Below are positions 18,275 to 26,632 of a DNA stretch of 64,000 nucleotides, one piece after another; positions within the stretch are counted from its first letter, which is position 1; every line of letters starts with the position of its first letter. Both the position numbers and the translations under genes were made by a program. The notes beneath the pieces are model-generated. The model saw only the letters and a list, made by a program, of their open reading frames with translations. It did no database searches and was not told where the DNA came from. The DNA comes from Bradyrhizobium sp. URHD0069. Lineage in GTDB: Bacteria > Pseudomonadota > Alphaproteobacteria > Rhizobiales > Xanthobacteraceae. The DNA lies in NCBI RefSeq assembly GCF_000701345.1, contig NZ_JNIJ01000030.1:26536-90535 (forward strand), written 5' to 3'.

Positions 18275-18353
18275 AAATTGACTTTTCCACTAGCTATTAA
18301 AAGTCGCAGGTCTAAGCTTGTTCACAACGTGCCGCCGCCCAAACTGGCACGAA
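18275..18353. repeat. 75-bp intergenic repeat, copy 2
   Basis: Second copy of the repeat at 17373-17446, 0.9 kb away in the same orientation, on the other side of the ABM gene. Confidence 0.6.
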
Positions 18354-18451
18354 AGTGCGCCTCCGAAGTACGCTCCAGCATCACCGCCCTTCAGCGGCAT
18401 CTATCGGTGACTGAGAGCTTTGTATGCTCCCGCCTGATCGGGAGAACGCAT

Positions 18452-18540
18452 ATGGCAGAGTATCGCGTTTACATCATGGGCCCGGACGGCCATTTCCAAA
18501 ACTCGGTTGCTCTCGACTGCGCAGACGATGACGCGGATCT
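18452..18540 (+). pseudogene. small conserved protein, 3' truncated
   Basis: It starts MAEYRVYIMGPDGHFQNSV and continues LDCADDDAD before the frame enters unrelated sequence. This is the first half of a roughly 60-residue protein common in Bradyrhizobium (MAEYRVY...), whose remainder is missing. Confidence 0.55.
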
Positions 18541-18565
18541 GCATGGTCCGCCTCTCGCGCGACGA

Positions 18566-18778
18566 TCACGTTCTGCTGTGGGCGCGCTTGTCCTGAATGC
18601 GCTGACGCTCTTCTTCTGACAGATCGGTGGGCGCACCTGTCAGTTTGCGCGCATAGGACTGCTCCACCGCTTCGGCCAGCTGCTCGTCTACGGTCTGCTC
18701 GCCATCCTGCGACCCGGTTTCGACCTGATTGTTCTGTGCAGTTACGGCAGCTTTGTTCGTCCGATTTTGCTCTTTCAT
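18566..18778 (-). CDS. small charged protein downstream of Ku (70 aa)
   Basis: A hydrophilic 70-residue protein rich in Glu, Gln and Arg, without a recognised domain and probably disordered at the N-terminus and helical at the C-terminus. It follows the Ku gene by 13 bases on the same strand, so the two are probably co-transcribed. No function is known to me. Confidence 0.55.
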   Translation of the reverse strand: MKEQNRTNKAAVTAQNNQVETGSQDGEQTVDEQLAEAVEQSYARKLTGAPTDLSEEERQRIQDKRAHSRT

Positions 18779-18791
18779 GTTACAACTCCAC

Positions 18792-19703
18792 TTATCCGGC
18801 TTTCTTGCGTCCAGTTGACCGCTCGGACTTCACGGTTTTTTTGTCCGCGCCTCGTTTCCCTTCGATTGGTAGCAGCATTTCCTTTTGACCTGCGGCGGCC
18901 TTGCGAGGTTTCTTGCCCTTTGGAGCCGTTTCGCTGTAGAGGCTCTTCTTCAAGGCGTCCATAAGGTCCACAACGTTCTCGCCGCGCGGTCGTGGCTTCG
19001 AGCCGACGGTTTTGCCCTGGCGCTTCGCGTTGATAAGTTCGGTAAGGGCCTCCTCGTAGTGGTCCTCAAACTTCTCCGGCTCGAAAGTGGATGCCCGTTG
19101 GTTGACGATATGCTTCGCCAGATCGAGCATGTCTTTGGTTACCTTCACATCCTGGATGTCATCGAAGTACTCGTGCTCCGAGCGGACTTCATAGGGGTAC
19201 CTAAGGAGCGTACCCATGAGACCATTGCCGAGAGGCTCCAAGCCGATGATGTGCTCCCGGCTGGTCAAAACCACGCGCCCGATAGCGACCATGTCCATGT
19301 TGCGGATGGTCTCGCGGATCACGGCGTAGGCGTCGTGACCGACCTTGCCGTCCGGCACGAGATAGTAGGGGCGGATGAGGTAACGCGGGTCGATGCTGCT
19401 CTTGGGGACGAACTCGTCAATGTCGATGGTGCGGGTGGACTCAAGCGCGATGTTTTCCAGCTCGTCCTTCGACACTTCGACGTAGGTGTCGGTATCGACC
19501 TTGTAGCCTTTGATGATGTCCTCGGATGAAACCTCTTCGCCGGTATCGGCATCGACCTTCAGGTATTTGATTCGATGGCCGGTGTTCTTGTTGATCTGGT
19601 TGAAGCTGATTTTTTCGGCATCGGAGGTGGCCGGATACAATGCGACCGGACAGGTAACAAGGGAGAGGCGCAAAAAGCCCTTCCAATTGGCACGCGGGGC
19701 CAT
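18792..19703 (-). CDS. ku: non-homologous end-joining protein Ku
   Basis: A 303-residue bacterial Ku. The core beta-barrel (residues 1 to about 255) has the usual start (MAPRANWKGFLRLSLVTCPVAL), the LHEDDG-equivalent region and the helical bridge around ILDLAKHIVNQ. A lysine-rich C-terminal tail follows, typical of rhizobial Ku. Ku binds broken DNA ends as a homodimer and recruits LigD. No intact ligD is next to it; only a frameshifted LigD fragment with the KFDGYR ligase motif lies 8.7 kb away at 28370-28517. Rhizobia often have several ku copies, so this may be an auxiliary one. Confidence 0.93.
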   Translation of the reverse strand: MAPRANWKGFLRLSLVTCPVALYPATSDAEKISFNQINKNTGHRIKYLKVDADTGEEVSSEDIIKGYKVDTDTYVEVSKDELENIALESTRTIDIDEFVPKSSIDPRYLIRPYYLVPDGKVGHDAYAVIRETIRNMDMVAIGRVVLTSREHIIGLEPLGNGLMGTLLRYPYEVRSEHEYFDDIQDVKVTKDMLDLAKHIVNQRASTFEPEKFEDHYEEALTELINAKRQGKTVGSKPRPRGENVVDLMDALKKSLYSETAPKGKKPRKAAAGQKEMLLPIEGKRGADKKTVKSERSTGRKKAG

Positions 19704-19779
19704 CGAAATACTCCACTCAACTGAACTGAATGCTCAATATAGGAGACGCGCAAAAAGCTCAAAAGTGCCGAAAATTGAA

Positions 19780-20058
19780 TCATTTACACTCGGGGCAGGT
19801 ATCTCCGACAGACTGCATGACATCATCAAGCGCCCGCACTGCCTCGGCCGGGGTGGCACCCCTGAAGGGGTACTTGGATGCGATTTCACGGGCCCGTTTC
19901 CATGCGTCCGGATCAGTTCGATCCAGCATATGCCCGTGCTCTTCACATTCCTTGATGGCGTGGACTTCCAGCAGGAGGCCGATAGCCCAGCCCTGTAGGG
20001 TTCGATAGGGCTCCCTGACCGGCGCGCCTGGTTGCCTAGCTTGTGCACCGCTTCCCAT
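19780..20058 (-). CDS. small conserved protein (92 aa)
   Basis: A 92-residue protein with ECEEHGHM and a C-terminal CPECK, so a metal site formed by cysteines and histidine is possible. The segment DPDAWKRAREIASKYPF looks helical. I associate it with an orphan family of Bradyrhizobium but know no function. It is upstream of Ku on the same strand, 76 bases away. Confidence 0.6.
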   Translation of the reverse strand: MGSGAQARQPGAPVREPYRTLQGWAIGLLLEVHAIKECEEHGHMLDRTDPDAWKRAREIASKYPFRGATPAEAVRALDDVMQSVGDTCPECK

Positions 20059-20201
20059 GGCGTGGAATTTGCCTCTTGGCTACAAACATCTAGAATAGCG
20101 GCAAGACTCGCATGTTCCGATGCGCGTCGGAATCGCGGATTCGCGTTTTCCACACTAGCACCAACTTGCTCAATGTTCTAGTTTTGTTCTAAGCATAGGT
20201 T

Positions 20202-20387
20202 ATGAGCGATCGACCCGCCTCTTGGCGAATGCCCAGCCCCAAGCAGATGAAGATGCTCGCCCGGGAGCGGGACCGGATGGTGCCAGAGACTTGCTCGCCG
20301 ACACCGGACCAGCCGCCGCCTGCGGAGTGGTGGGATAGCGTCCTGGCCGACCCCCCGGGCAGCCGGCAAGCCATCGCTGCCTATTGA
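20202..20387 (+). CDS. small proline-rich protein (61 aa)
   Basis: An open frame with the start MSDRPASWRMPSPKQ, high in Pro, Met and Arg. No family is recognised and no strong ribosome-binding site is seen; it may be a chance frame. Confidence 0.35.
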   Translation: MSDRPASWRMPSPKQMKMLARERDRMVPETCSPTPDQPPPAEWWDSVLADPPGSRQAIAAY

Positions 20388-20406
20388 ACAGCGCCGTTTA
20401 TCGGAA

Positions 20407-20601
20407 GTGCCGAGAGAATTGCTGCGGGTCGAGTGCTTACGCTGTCGCCGAGTGGTCGAGATACATAAGGCGGACGCGATCCGACTATATGGACCGCACG
20501 CGGTTTGGAAAGATGCTGGCCAACGTTTGCTCAATGACGGATGTCAGCACCGTACCGGACGTCACGAGGAAGATGGTTGTTGGCCGAACTGGACACGATG
20601 A
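20407..20601 (+). CDS. small zinc-ribbon-like protein (64 aa)
   Basis: Begins MPRELLRVECLRCRRVVEI, with a CxxC pair, followed by GPHAVWKDAGQRLLNDGCQHRTGRHEEDGCW, which holds two further cysteines and histidines. This pattern is a conserved orphan family in Bradyrhizobium and is probably a zinc-binding protein. It follows the preceding small frame by 19 bases. Confidence 0.6.
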   Translation: MPRELLRVECLRCRRVVEIHKADAIRLYGPHAVWKDAGQRLLNDGCQHRTGRHEEDGCWPNWTR

Positions 20602-21040
20602 CGCAGACATCCATCAGCTATCCATGTTCTTAGCCGCACATCAGTGGTGCCTTCGCCGAAATCAACTCCGCACAGGAACCGAGCCGTAAGGGCCTACCCA
20701 CAAAACTTGACGGCCTCAGCTTACGCCCCACGCTGGGGGCCATTTTCTTTTCGGGACAGCACCTCAGACGAGGCGGTCAGGAACAATCCTCTACCCTGCA
20801 ATTTGATGGATCGTGCCGATGGCCTTCGGCACAGTGTTGTCCTGCCCGTGCTGGGGCTGTTTTTTCCGGATCGCGCGACGGGGATAAGCGGAACGCGCGA
20901 CGGGGATAGGTTGCCCGACTACTTACACGGCTAGGCCTGTCTGAGCCGGCGCGGACGCACCGTCGTTAGCGCCATGTCTCCCGGCGCCCCTGGCCAGCAT
21001 TTTTAAAATCGTCTGTTGCAGCGATATTCCTGGACAACTC
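20602..21040. other. intergenic with terminator-like hairpin
   Basis: No gene is supported. GGCCTCAGC and GCTGGGGGCC near 20712-20738 form an imperfect stem followed by a T-rich run, which could terminate the plus-strand transcript. A 14-bp word, GCGCGACGGGGATA, occurs twice near 20873-20908. Confidence 0.4.
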
Positions 21041-21247
21041 TTAGTCGGTCGTCTCTCGAGTTCGGCGTAAGAGTCGAACGCGTTCAATTCTGCTGCACAG
21101 TTCGCAACGATATTGAACGAGGTCGTTGCCTTCAGCTTCAGGTATACTTTTCTCGATCTTCATTGTCTCTTTACACAGAACGCAACTCAAGAGATCAATC
21201 AGCGGGCTTTTATCGTCGTTCAACTTGATGCCCTTCTCACCGCTCAT
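21041..21247 (-). CDS. small zinc-ribbon protein (68 aa)
   Basis: Begins MSGEKGIKLNDDKSP and has two CxxC pairs (CVLCK and CELCS) about 27 residues apart, the pattern of a zinc ribbon, with a basic C-terminus (ERVRLLRRTRE). Probably a nucleic-acid or protein binding miniprotein. An upstream in-frame start at 21268 is possible. Confidence 0.6.
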   Translation of the reverse strand: MSGEKGIKLNDDKSPLIDLLSCVLCKETMKIEKSIPEAEGNDLVQYRCELCSRIERVRLLRRTRETTD

Positions 21248-21578
21248 CAAGCTTGACCAACTATGCAAGCGCGAGAAAGTCGGACGTATTTTGCCGCTCT
21301 AAGGATGGCGGCGGCGGCCTGTGCCTGCATAGAAGTTGCGGCACGAAATTGATTTTAGATTCATCACTCAAAAGCGGAACGCCATCGCTTATCCGCGCCC
21401 TCAACTCGGTTCGGAAGCAAAGTTCGTTGATCAATTCTCGTGCCTCGGTTTTGCGATATCGCTTTAAATGCCCATGCACGATCTCCCGTGAGCATGTCCA
21501 CGATGACAGCGAGATTGAGATTATAGAAGACCCCTGACCGCCGCGTCCGAGGGGCCGCAAAACTCCGTCGAGCTCTTG
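21248..21578. other. intergenic, no gene seen
   Basis: No supported gene; overlapping frames on both strands lack motifs. Confidence 0.35.
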
Positions 21579-21896
21579 TCACCGTATCAGCCACAACGGC
21601 GGAAACTTTTTCGCTGCCCTCAACGCGGCCGACTCATCGGTTTCCAGGGCAATTTTTTGTGCCAGCATGACGTCGCCGGGGACGAGACGACCTTTGGGTA
21701 TAAAGCACCAGCCAACTCGCGGCCGACCGGCGTAGTCGAGCTCGTAGATGTTCGTCGCCCTGCCGTGGCATATCCGGTAGCGCTTTCCGCTGTGGCAGCC
21801 AGTGACGTCGAAATAGTTGTGCGCGTCATACTGCGCTAGTTGCTCTGGCGATAGCCATTCTCTCAAGAGCCTGAGGCCCTTGCGCTTCGGCTTCAT
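21579..21896 (-). CDS. conserved orphan protein (105 aa)
   Basis: A 105-residue protein of a type I recognise from Bradyrhizobium genomes. It has an N-terminal RLLREWLSPEQLAQYD, then a beta-rich core with FDVTGCHSGKRYRICHG and VGWCFIPKGRLVPGDVMLAQKIALET. No biochemical function is known. The core pattern suggests a small beta domain with two cysteines. Confidence 0.7.
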   Translation of the reverse strand: MKPKRKGLRLLREWLSPEQLAQYDAHNYFDVTGCHSGKRYRICHGRATNIYELDYAGRPRVGWCFIPKGRLVPGDVMLAQKIALETDESAALRAAKKFPPLWLIR

Positions 21897-22008
21897 TTGC
21901 GCACCCTAACTCCCGATACCAATCCCGAACGGCTCAAGCCCGGCGTGAGCCTTCCGCTAGGAGCCGTCGAACCGACCGTTTGCAATGTGCAGCAATTTCT
22001 GAGCCGAG

Positions 22009-22230
22009 CTAGCCGCCGACTAGCCGTGGAAAAAACAAGGTCTCTTCTGCGGTCGGATCAAACGTGCGTCTCACAATTGGCTCTCCAGAAGCGGTACGAC
22101 TTGCCGCCGTAAAGCCGGCGCCCGTTAGTTCTTTGAAGCGTTTTTCTGCTCTCAAGAGGGCCTTCGCGTCGTTCGCATCGAAATTGTGCCGGGTATCGCC
22201 GTTGCGATCCATGACGATTTGGGTTGCCAT
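22009..22230 (-). CDS. small conserved protein (73 aa)
   Basis: Begins MATQIVMDRNGDTRHNFD and continues through AEKRFKELTGAGFTAA to RTFDPTAEETLFFPRLVGG. This resembles orphan proteins common in Bradyrhizobium (a conserved 'MDRNGDTRH' N-terminus and a C-terminal phosphate-rich loop). The start at 22230 is favoured by this N-terminal motif. Function unknown. Confidence 0.65.
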   Translation of the reverse strand: MATQIVMDRNGDTRHNFDANDAKALLRAEKRFKELTGAGFTAASRTASGEPIVRRTFDPTAEETLFFPRLVGG

Positions 22231-22307
22231 TGCTAACGCTCCTTGGGTTCCCGCCACATCAAAGCAACGTTGCTAATGTTATATTCTAGGAAAAGTTCCG
22301 GCCGGCA

Positions 22308-22586
22308 ATGGCGATGAGCCCGCATGCCAACAGCACTGACCCGCCTTTGGTCCCACTCGATTGGGGCTTGCTAGCCGCCCCAGCGGATATTGGAACTGAC
22401 CGAGGAACTGAAACAGCAAACCATGCTGTCGCTTTGCCTAACGAAGAGCGAATCAGAAATCGCGCCCGGGAAATCTGGGAAGAGAATGACCGGCCAGCCG
22501 GAAGGGATGAGGAGTTTTGGTTCCAGGCTGAATGTGAATTTCGGGAAGCTGAGGATCTCGCAAAACAAACCGGCGAGGATGTTTAA
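22308..22586 (+). CDS. DUF2934 protein
   Basis: A 92-residue protein whose second half (about residues 45-85, IRNRAREIWEENDRPAGRDEEFWFQAE) matches DUF2934, a short helical domain abundant in rhizobial stress regulons. The first 40 residues are low in conservation and may be wrongly included; the real start could be internal. Function of the domain is unknown. Confidence 0.65.
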   Translation: MAMSPHANSTDPPLVPLDWGLLAAPADIGTDRGTETANHAVALPNEERIRNRAREIWEENDRPAGRDEEFWFQAECEFREAEDLAKQTGEDV

Positions 22587-22680
22587 GTTGAACCGAGTGC
22601 GGCTCATTGAGGCATGGGGTCGTTTCTTTGGCCGCCCTACCGTTCCTCGTTCGGATGCACCCACTTCGCAGCAAGAAATG

Positions 22681-22863
22681 TTATCGGCGACGGGCCAGGG
22701 CAACGCCCAAGAGAAAGGCCACCAACAGCGAACCGAGAGGCGCTTCGCGCGCGATGTTGCTCAAAATGCTTAAGGGCATGCCGGGTTTCCGGCCAGGGTC
22801 GATGACGTCGCTGACACGGTGCACCGTGTAATTCTTGCCATCGCATTTGGGGTCGTCGCCCAT
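22681..22863 (-). CDS. small membrane-anchored protein (60 aa)
   Basis: Begins MGDDPKCDGKNYTVHRVSDVID and ends with a hydrophobic segment (LGSLLVAFLLGVALARRR), so it is probably anchored by one C-terminal membrane helix with a basic end. It lies 37 bases downstream of the DUF6894 gene on the same strand, likely in one operon with it. Confidence 0.55.
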   Translation of the reverse strand: MGDDPKCDGKNYTVHRVSDVIDPGRKPGMPLSILSNIAREAPLGSLLVAFLLGVALARRR

Positions 22864-22900
22864 TGCCGCTTCCCGAGTGACCGAAAAGCAGCGTATCGCC

Positions 22901-23155
22901 CTACCTACGGTTCTCCTTAGCCGCGGTCGGCAAGACATCCCTGATGTCCACCGTCGCCACCTCCCGCCCGGAGGCATCCGTTATCAAAATTCTTTCCGGC
23001 ATACGGTCTGCGCCTTCCTTGACCGCGATGGCCAGCAGCTCGCGGGCGCACACCAAAGCCGCCTTATGTGCACTATCAAGGTCGGGAAGATCAGCTCCTT
23101 CCTCATCCCGCGACATGTCATCAGCGTTTCGGAAATGGAAAAAGTAACGGGGCAT
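22901..23155 (-). CDS. DUF6894-type protein (84 aa)
   Basis: The N-terminal MPRYFFHFRNADDMSRDEEGAD and the motif ITDASGREVATVDIRDVLP are diagnostic of the small 'RYFFHxxDG' proteins very common in Rhizobiales (DUF6894). Their function is unknown. The neighbour at 23187-23354 is 31 bases upstream on the same strand. Confidence 0.8.
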   Translation of the reverse strand: MPRYFFHFRNADDMSRDEEGADLPDLDSAHKAALVCARELLAIAVKEGADRMPERILITDASGREVATVDIRDVLPTAAKENRR

Positions 23156-23186
23156 CTGATCGCCCTGCTCCTTGGTGACGAAGTCG

Positions 23187-23354
23187 TCAATCGGCGGCGG
23201 GACGTTTGGGCTGTGACAAGTCAGCCGTCATCTGGTCCTCAAGTTCCGCGATCATGTCCCGCACCAGCCGCTCAGCCAACGGGTCGGTTGTCTCCGTTGC
23301 GAGCAGCCGTAGCTGGTCCAGCCGGTGATGAATGTCTTCGGGCGCTTCGTTCAT
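23187..23354 (-). CDS. small helical protein (55 aa)
   Basis: The 55-residue frame begins MNEAPEDIHHRLDQLRLLA and continues LAERLVRDMIAELEDQM, with the heptad spacing of a short coiled coil. It is first in a row of three minus-strand small genes. Family unknown, but orientation, spacing and composition support translation. Confidence 0.5.
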   Translation of the reverse strand: MNEAPEDIHHRLDQLRLLATETTDPLAERLVRDMIAELEDQMTADLSQPKRPAAD

Positions 23355-23590
23355 CTGACGACCCTTCCTAGGAGTGTCAAAATCAAAGGACGGAGTTATG
23401 TTTCTGGAACTCTATAACTTTCCTGACGATTAGGTCGGCGGCCTCACGTTCGCTTAGGCGAACCGCGGGACTTGTCGCGGTACGCCTGGAATTGCCGACA
23501 TTTAGGCAAGGGTTATTGCCCTGCTACGCCTGATCGCGGGTCAAATGTACCGCCATGAAAGTATGGTCAGGGAAGGAGCGGACGGTAAGC

Positions 23591-23806
23591 ATGGCTCAGA
23601 AAGCCAATTTCACTCCGGTCGACAAGTATGAACCGGATCGCCGGCAAGCCGAGAGGCTCGACCTGGACAAGAATGCGCGATTGGAAGCAAGTTTGATCGA
23701 TACGTTACCCGCTTCCGACCCACGCGCCATTCAGCCGGCGCCAACCGCTGACCAACACCGGGAAGGCCCATCGTTCTGGCAGGCGATCAAAACGATGTTC
23801 AAGTAG
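23591..23806 (+). CDS. small hydrophilic protein (71 aa)
   Basis: Starts MAQKANFTPVDKYEPDRR and has LIDTLPASDPRAIQPAP, a block recurring in orphan rhizobial proteins, then a hydrophobic-aromatic C-terminus (FWQAIKTMFK). The start at 23591 follows a GGTAAGC sequence. GGAAC-N16-CGAT about 170 bases upstream is only a partial sigma-EcfG match. Function unknown. Confidence 0.6.
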   Translation: MAQKANFTPVDKYEPDRRQAERLDLDKNARLEASLIDTLPASDPRAIQPAPTADQHREGPSFWQAIKTMFK

Positions 23807-23807
23807 A

Positions 23808-24032
23808 TCAGGTGGGTGGCTTCAGTTCGCCCGAAAGCCTGCCCGCCGAATTCGATTTCATCGGATCTGCAGCTATTTTGATCGTGCGGCTCTGACCGCA
23901 CTTAGCGCATTCAAAGGTCCGTTGGTCACAACCGTCTGGGCTGCGTTCTATCGCCACCAAAGGCATGCGGGCGTGGCAGCGCGGACAGCGCGGGCGTTCA
24001 ATCGCGGTGAGCGAGGATTGTGGTTTTGACAT
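23808..24032 (-). CDS. zinc-ribbon miniprotein (74 aa)
   Basis: Two CxxC knuckles (CPRCHARM and CAKCGQ) about 27 residues apart form a classic zinc ribbon; the C-terminus is polar. Its stop lies 1 base after the end of the convergent gene at 23591-23806. Probably nucleic-acid or protein binding. Confidence 0.65.
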   Translation of the reverse strand: MSKPQSSLTAIERPRCPRCHARMPLVAIERSPDGCDQRTFECAKCGQSRTIKIAADPMKSNSAGRLSGELKPPT

Positions 24033-24219
24033 GATGCACCCCTTAAGTGGCGGAGAACAACACCTTCGACAAGGGCAGCTTGGAGCCGATGTCTCCTAAA
24101 ATTTAGATCCGCGGTCTCTGGAGTCAAATGAAAAATGGAACTCGACTAGCGGGGGAAAAGACCCGCCGAAGACGGTCAGGTCTAGAGATCGGTGGCGCGG
24201 CGGCTCGAAGCCGTTTGAG
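24033..24219. other. intergenic, no gene seen
   Basis: Short gap without supported features. Confidence 0.3.
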
Positions 24220-24421
24220 TTATGCTGACCAACGGCCTTCGTCGCGACGGTCCTCTTCCGCGTTCAAGCGCTCCGCAACCTCTTCTTCTGCAGTTTTCTC
24301 ATTGCGCGCTTCAGCGATAGTCTCACCGTCGTTTTGACGATTTTCTTTTGCTGAGTGTGAACTGGAAAGTCTTCCGGTTTTAGGGGCCGTCTTCCGGTTT
24401 TAGGGGTTGGTTATCGGCCAT
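24220..24421 (-). pseudogene. degenerate paralogue of the 52140-52322 protein
   Basis: The C-terminal half (AERLNAEEDRRDEGRWSA) matches the 60-residue protein at 52140-52322 (AERLNDDEARREADKWSA), and the start (MADNQPLKPED) matches its LKPDDFP region. A 20-bp tandem duplication (CCTAAAACCGGAAGACGGCC and its copy) near 24380-24419 and a second frame change separate the two halves. Confidence 0.6.
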
Positions 24422-24499
24422 AGCATCCTCCCTCAATTGGGGATAAATTGCCATTTTTGATTAGGTTTCAGCATGATCTAAATAATGTCTGATTAGAGC

Positions 24500-24733
24500 A
24501 CGCTTCGCGGCATATGAGCCGCCGGAGGGGGTCATTTGCCCTTCGACTTCGGCCCCATGTTCACCAGCCGCATCGGTCGGTGATTTTCCGCCGTCTAACC
24601 AATCCTGCTCATTGGCGAGCGCCGGGCGCTTTCATGCGCTTGAACCGATTCCGGTCAGGTTCATTTTCAGCCGCTTCCGCCATCAGAGCGCAGTTGGCGG
24701 CATTCAACCGGTATTGTTCAGCCGTTTCATCGC
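24500..24733 (-). pseudogene. small conserved protein, frameshifted
   Basis: Reading leftward, YRLNAANCALMAEAAEN and RNRFKRM are followed in another frame by LANEQDWLDG. Together they match a roughly 70-residue Bradyrhizobium orphan protein. A TGA sits before any usable start and one frameshift lies near 24640, so the gene is broken. Confidence 0.45.
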
Positions 24734-24890
24734 GTCACCTTGAGCCCGAGCTTGACCGGCCGGCGTTTCATCCCAACCACGAGCGAATATATATCAAGAC
24801 CAGCACTGAAATCAGAAGCGCAATGATTGCCGCCAAAAAAAACCCGCGTTCCTGAAGGGGCGATCGCATCTCGGAGCCATCTCAGGATCC
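24734..24890. other. intergenic, no gene seen
   Basis: A short hydrophobic minus-strand frame near 24775-24835 (LISVLVLIYIRSWLG) might be a tiny membrane peptide but is not well supported. Confidence 0.3.
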
Positions 24891-25268
24891 TCACTTGCTC
24901 TTCGCCTTGCCTCGATCGATACGAACTTCCCGGAATTCCTCCGGCCCCTTAAGGAGGCGACGCTTGCGGCTGGCCTGATCGTCCGCGGAAGCTGTGGTGT
25001 CGGTCATGTGATCGATGGCCTTCCCAGCCATTTCACGAGCGCGAAGTTTTTGGCCTTCGCTCGTTGGGCGGCCTTTCATTTTCACCGTCAGCCCGAGCTC
25101 GACCAGGCGACGGATGGCCGCGGAAAGCGATGGGTGATCCGGCTGATTTTCAGCCCAACGGACGATTGCGGCGCGAATTACCGGATCGGCTCGAAAACCC
25201 ATCATCGGCGTGATTCCTGTCGCGGGTCGCCCCCTAGATTTTTGTTTAGCAGATACTGCTTTCTTCAT
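24891..25268 (-). CDS. conserved protein, ribbon-helix-helix-like
   Basis: A 125-residue basic protein with PMMGFRADPVIRAAIVRWAENQPDHPSLSAAIRRLVELGL. This reads as a beta strand followed by two helices with the spacing of a ribbon-helix-helix DNA-binding domain (residues about 20-60). The rest is lysine and arginine rich. Probably a small DNA-binding regulator; target unknown. Two in-frame upstream lysine codons make the precise start uncertain. Confidence 0.65.
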   Translation of the reverse strand: MKKAVSAKQKSRGRPATGITPMMGFRADPVIRAAIVRWAENQPDHPSLSAAIRRLVELGLTVKMKGRPTSEGQKLRAREMAGKAIDHMTDTTASADDQASRKRRLLKGPEEFREVRIDRGKAKSK

Positions 25269-25443
25269 AATTTCTGTTTATCATAAAAAAGGCAGGCTAA
25301 GGGAGAAAGCTGCGAACTTCCGCCCCGGTTATTGGCGTCCGGAAACTTTGTGCATTGGGCCGCCTCGAAAAATGACGGCCTCAGCGGGGACATGCACAGC
25401 CGTCAGCTTTTGCCTTGTCCTATCGCACTTCGCGGATAAATTT

Positions 25444-25809
25444 CTACGCTACCAGTGAAGATCCGTAATAGTCGTCGATGGCGCGAGTCCGCTTGGTGTC
25501 GCCCCAGTTCCAAGAGTCATCGTTGGCATATTTCGGCGCGCCGTTGAGCTGGTCTAAAGTGATCCCGGTCCGGTATCCGCCAAGATTGGTGTCGTATTTC
25601 AGCGACTGCCACGGCAATGGATAGTGGTCGTCACCGATGCCCAGGAAGCCACCGAAGCTGAGTACGGCATAGGACACCTTGCCGCTTACCTTGTCGATCA
25701 TAACGCGCTCGATCGACCCGATTTCCTTATCGTCCGGACCATACACAGCGGTCCCCTCGACCTTATCGCTTCCGATCAGATTTCCTGTTTCGCGTTCGTC
25801 TGTAGCCAT
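25444..25809 (-). CDS. PRC-barrel protein with sigma-EcfG promoter
   Basis: A 121-residue PRC-barrel protein; the barrel covers about residues 10-85 (GPDDKEIGSIERVMIDKVSGKVSYAV, GGFLGIGDDHYPLPW). It is a paralogue of 10211-10588, with a different acidic N-terminus and the tail WNWGDTKRTR. The start at 25809 is fixed by a strong GGAGGAGG sequence six bases upstream. A perfect sigma-EcfG promoter (25843-25867) sits 34 bases away, which predicts induction in stationary phase and under osmotic or oxidative stress. Confidence 0.9.
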   Translation of the reverse strand: MATDERETGNLIGSDKVEGTAVYGPDDKEIGSIERVMIDKVSGKVSYAVLSFGGFLGIGDDHYPLPWQSLKYDTNLGGYRTGITLDQLNGAPKYANDDSWNWGDTKRTRAIDDYYGSSLVA

Positions 25810-25842
25810 GTTGCACCTCCTCCTGCAGGTTGATGCAAGGCC

Positions 25843-25867
25843 AACGGGCACTCGCCTTGTCCGTTCC
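25843..25867 (-). promoter_or_regulatory. sigma-EcfG promoter, perfect
   Basis: Minus-strand GGAAC (25867-25863), 16 bases, CGTT (25846-25843). Distance to the PRC-barrel ATG is 34 bases, with a strong SD between them. Confidence 0.8.
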
Positions 25868-25920
25868 TAGGTCGCAAAAAATTCGCGATTAGATGGGTCG
25901 CCAGGGGACTCCATCGAGCC

Positions 25921-26275
25921 TTATGCCGCGGCCTTGTGTTCCTTGTCGGCGCCACGGGCCACGATCTTAAGGCCATCATCGGCCAGCGGCCGCTGCAGCA
26001 CCTTGGCCTCATCGGAGAGTGCACGCATCCGGGCGTCGCGCTTCTCCGCGATCGGGGGATCACTGGCCTCGCTTTTGGATGGATCGGCTCAGCAATCGCG
26101 TTCGGCGCCGTCGTCAGGAAGCCGTACACGTTGTGGAACCCGGGACCGCTTTCGACTTGGTGCCCGGTCGCCTTTGAACTCAGTCCAGATCCCCGCGCAC
26201 GCGAACAGCGGCCGGTTCTCATTGAGGGCAAACCAGACCACGTCCTTTTTCTTGGTCTGAGGATGGGCTCTGGCG
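25921..26275 (-). pseudogene. SOS-response-associated peptidase (SRAP/YedK) fragment
   Basis: Three reading frames on the minus strand together spell the C-terminal part of a SRAP protein. They give KKKDVVWFALNENRPLFACAGIWTEF in frame one, HNVYGFLTTAPNAIAEPIHPKA in the next, and ALQRPL-like sequence near the stop at 25921. The N-terminal catalytic cysteine region is missing. SRAP proteins crosslink to abasic sites in single-stranded DNA; this copy is dead. Confidence 0.65.
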
Positions 26276-26285
26276 AGAAGCTATT

Positions 26286-26465
26286 GGCCCCCCAGCTGTG
26301 TGGTCTTTTTTCTTCTCGCAGGATGGACTGAATGGTTTGGTACTGGCCTGCAAGAGTGGCGAGGATCTGTGCTTCCTTCAGCCAGAAGCGTTCATCCTCC
26401 CCGTCCATTCTGGCACGCTGCCGACAGAATGCCTCCATCGCGCGATAGTACTGTAGCTTTTCCAT
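26286..26465 (-). CDS. small protein, 3' end fused into the SRAP remnant
   Basis: The frame begins MEKLQYYRAMEAFCRQRARM and continues with ERFWLKEAQILATLAGQYQ, as in a roughly 60-residue orphan family of Bradyrhizobium. It then runs out of frame through the SRAP fragment instead of stopping, so its natural end is lost. The limit given is where similarity stops. Confidence 0.5.
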
Positions 26466-26574
26466 GCAAGCCCCCAAGTTATCGCTTGGATCGTACCGGA
26501 GGGCGTGCCGTTGTTCTGTTAACCAGTTCACACACCCGCTATCCCCTTTGCAACCAGGCCTCGCTGGCTGGACC

Positions 26575-26599
26575 GGAACCGGATGCAGGCTCCGTCATT
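26575..26599 (+). promoter_or_regulatory. sigma-EcfG-like promoter (one mismatch)
   Basis: GGAAC, 16 bases, CATT; 34 bases before the SDR start at 26633. Consensus -10 is CGTT. Confidence 0.45.
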
Positions 26600-26632
26600 T
26601 GAATAATCGACTTACCAGAAAGGATTTCCTGG

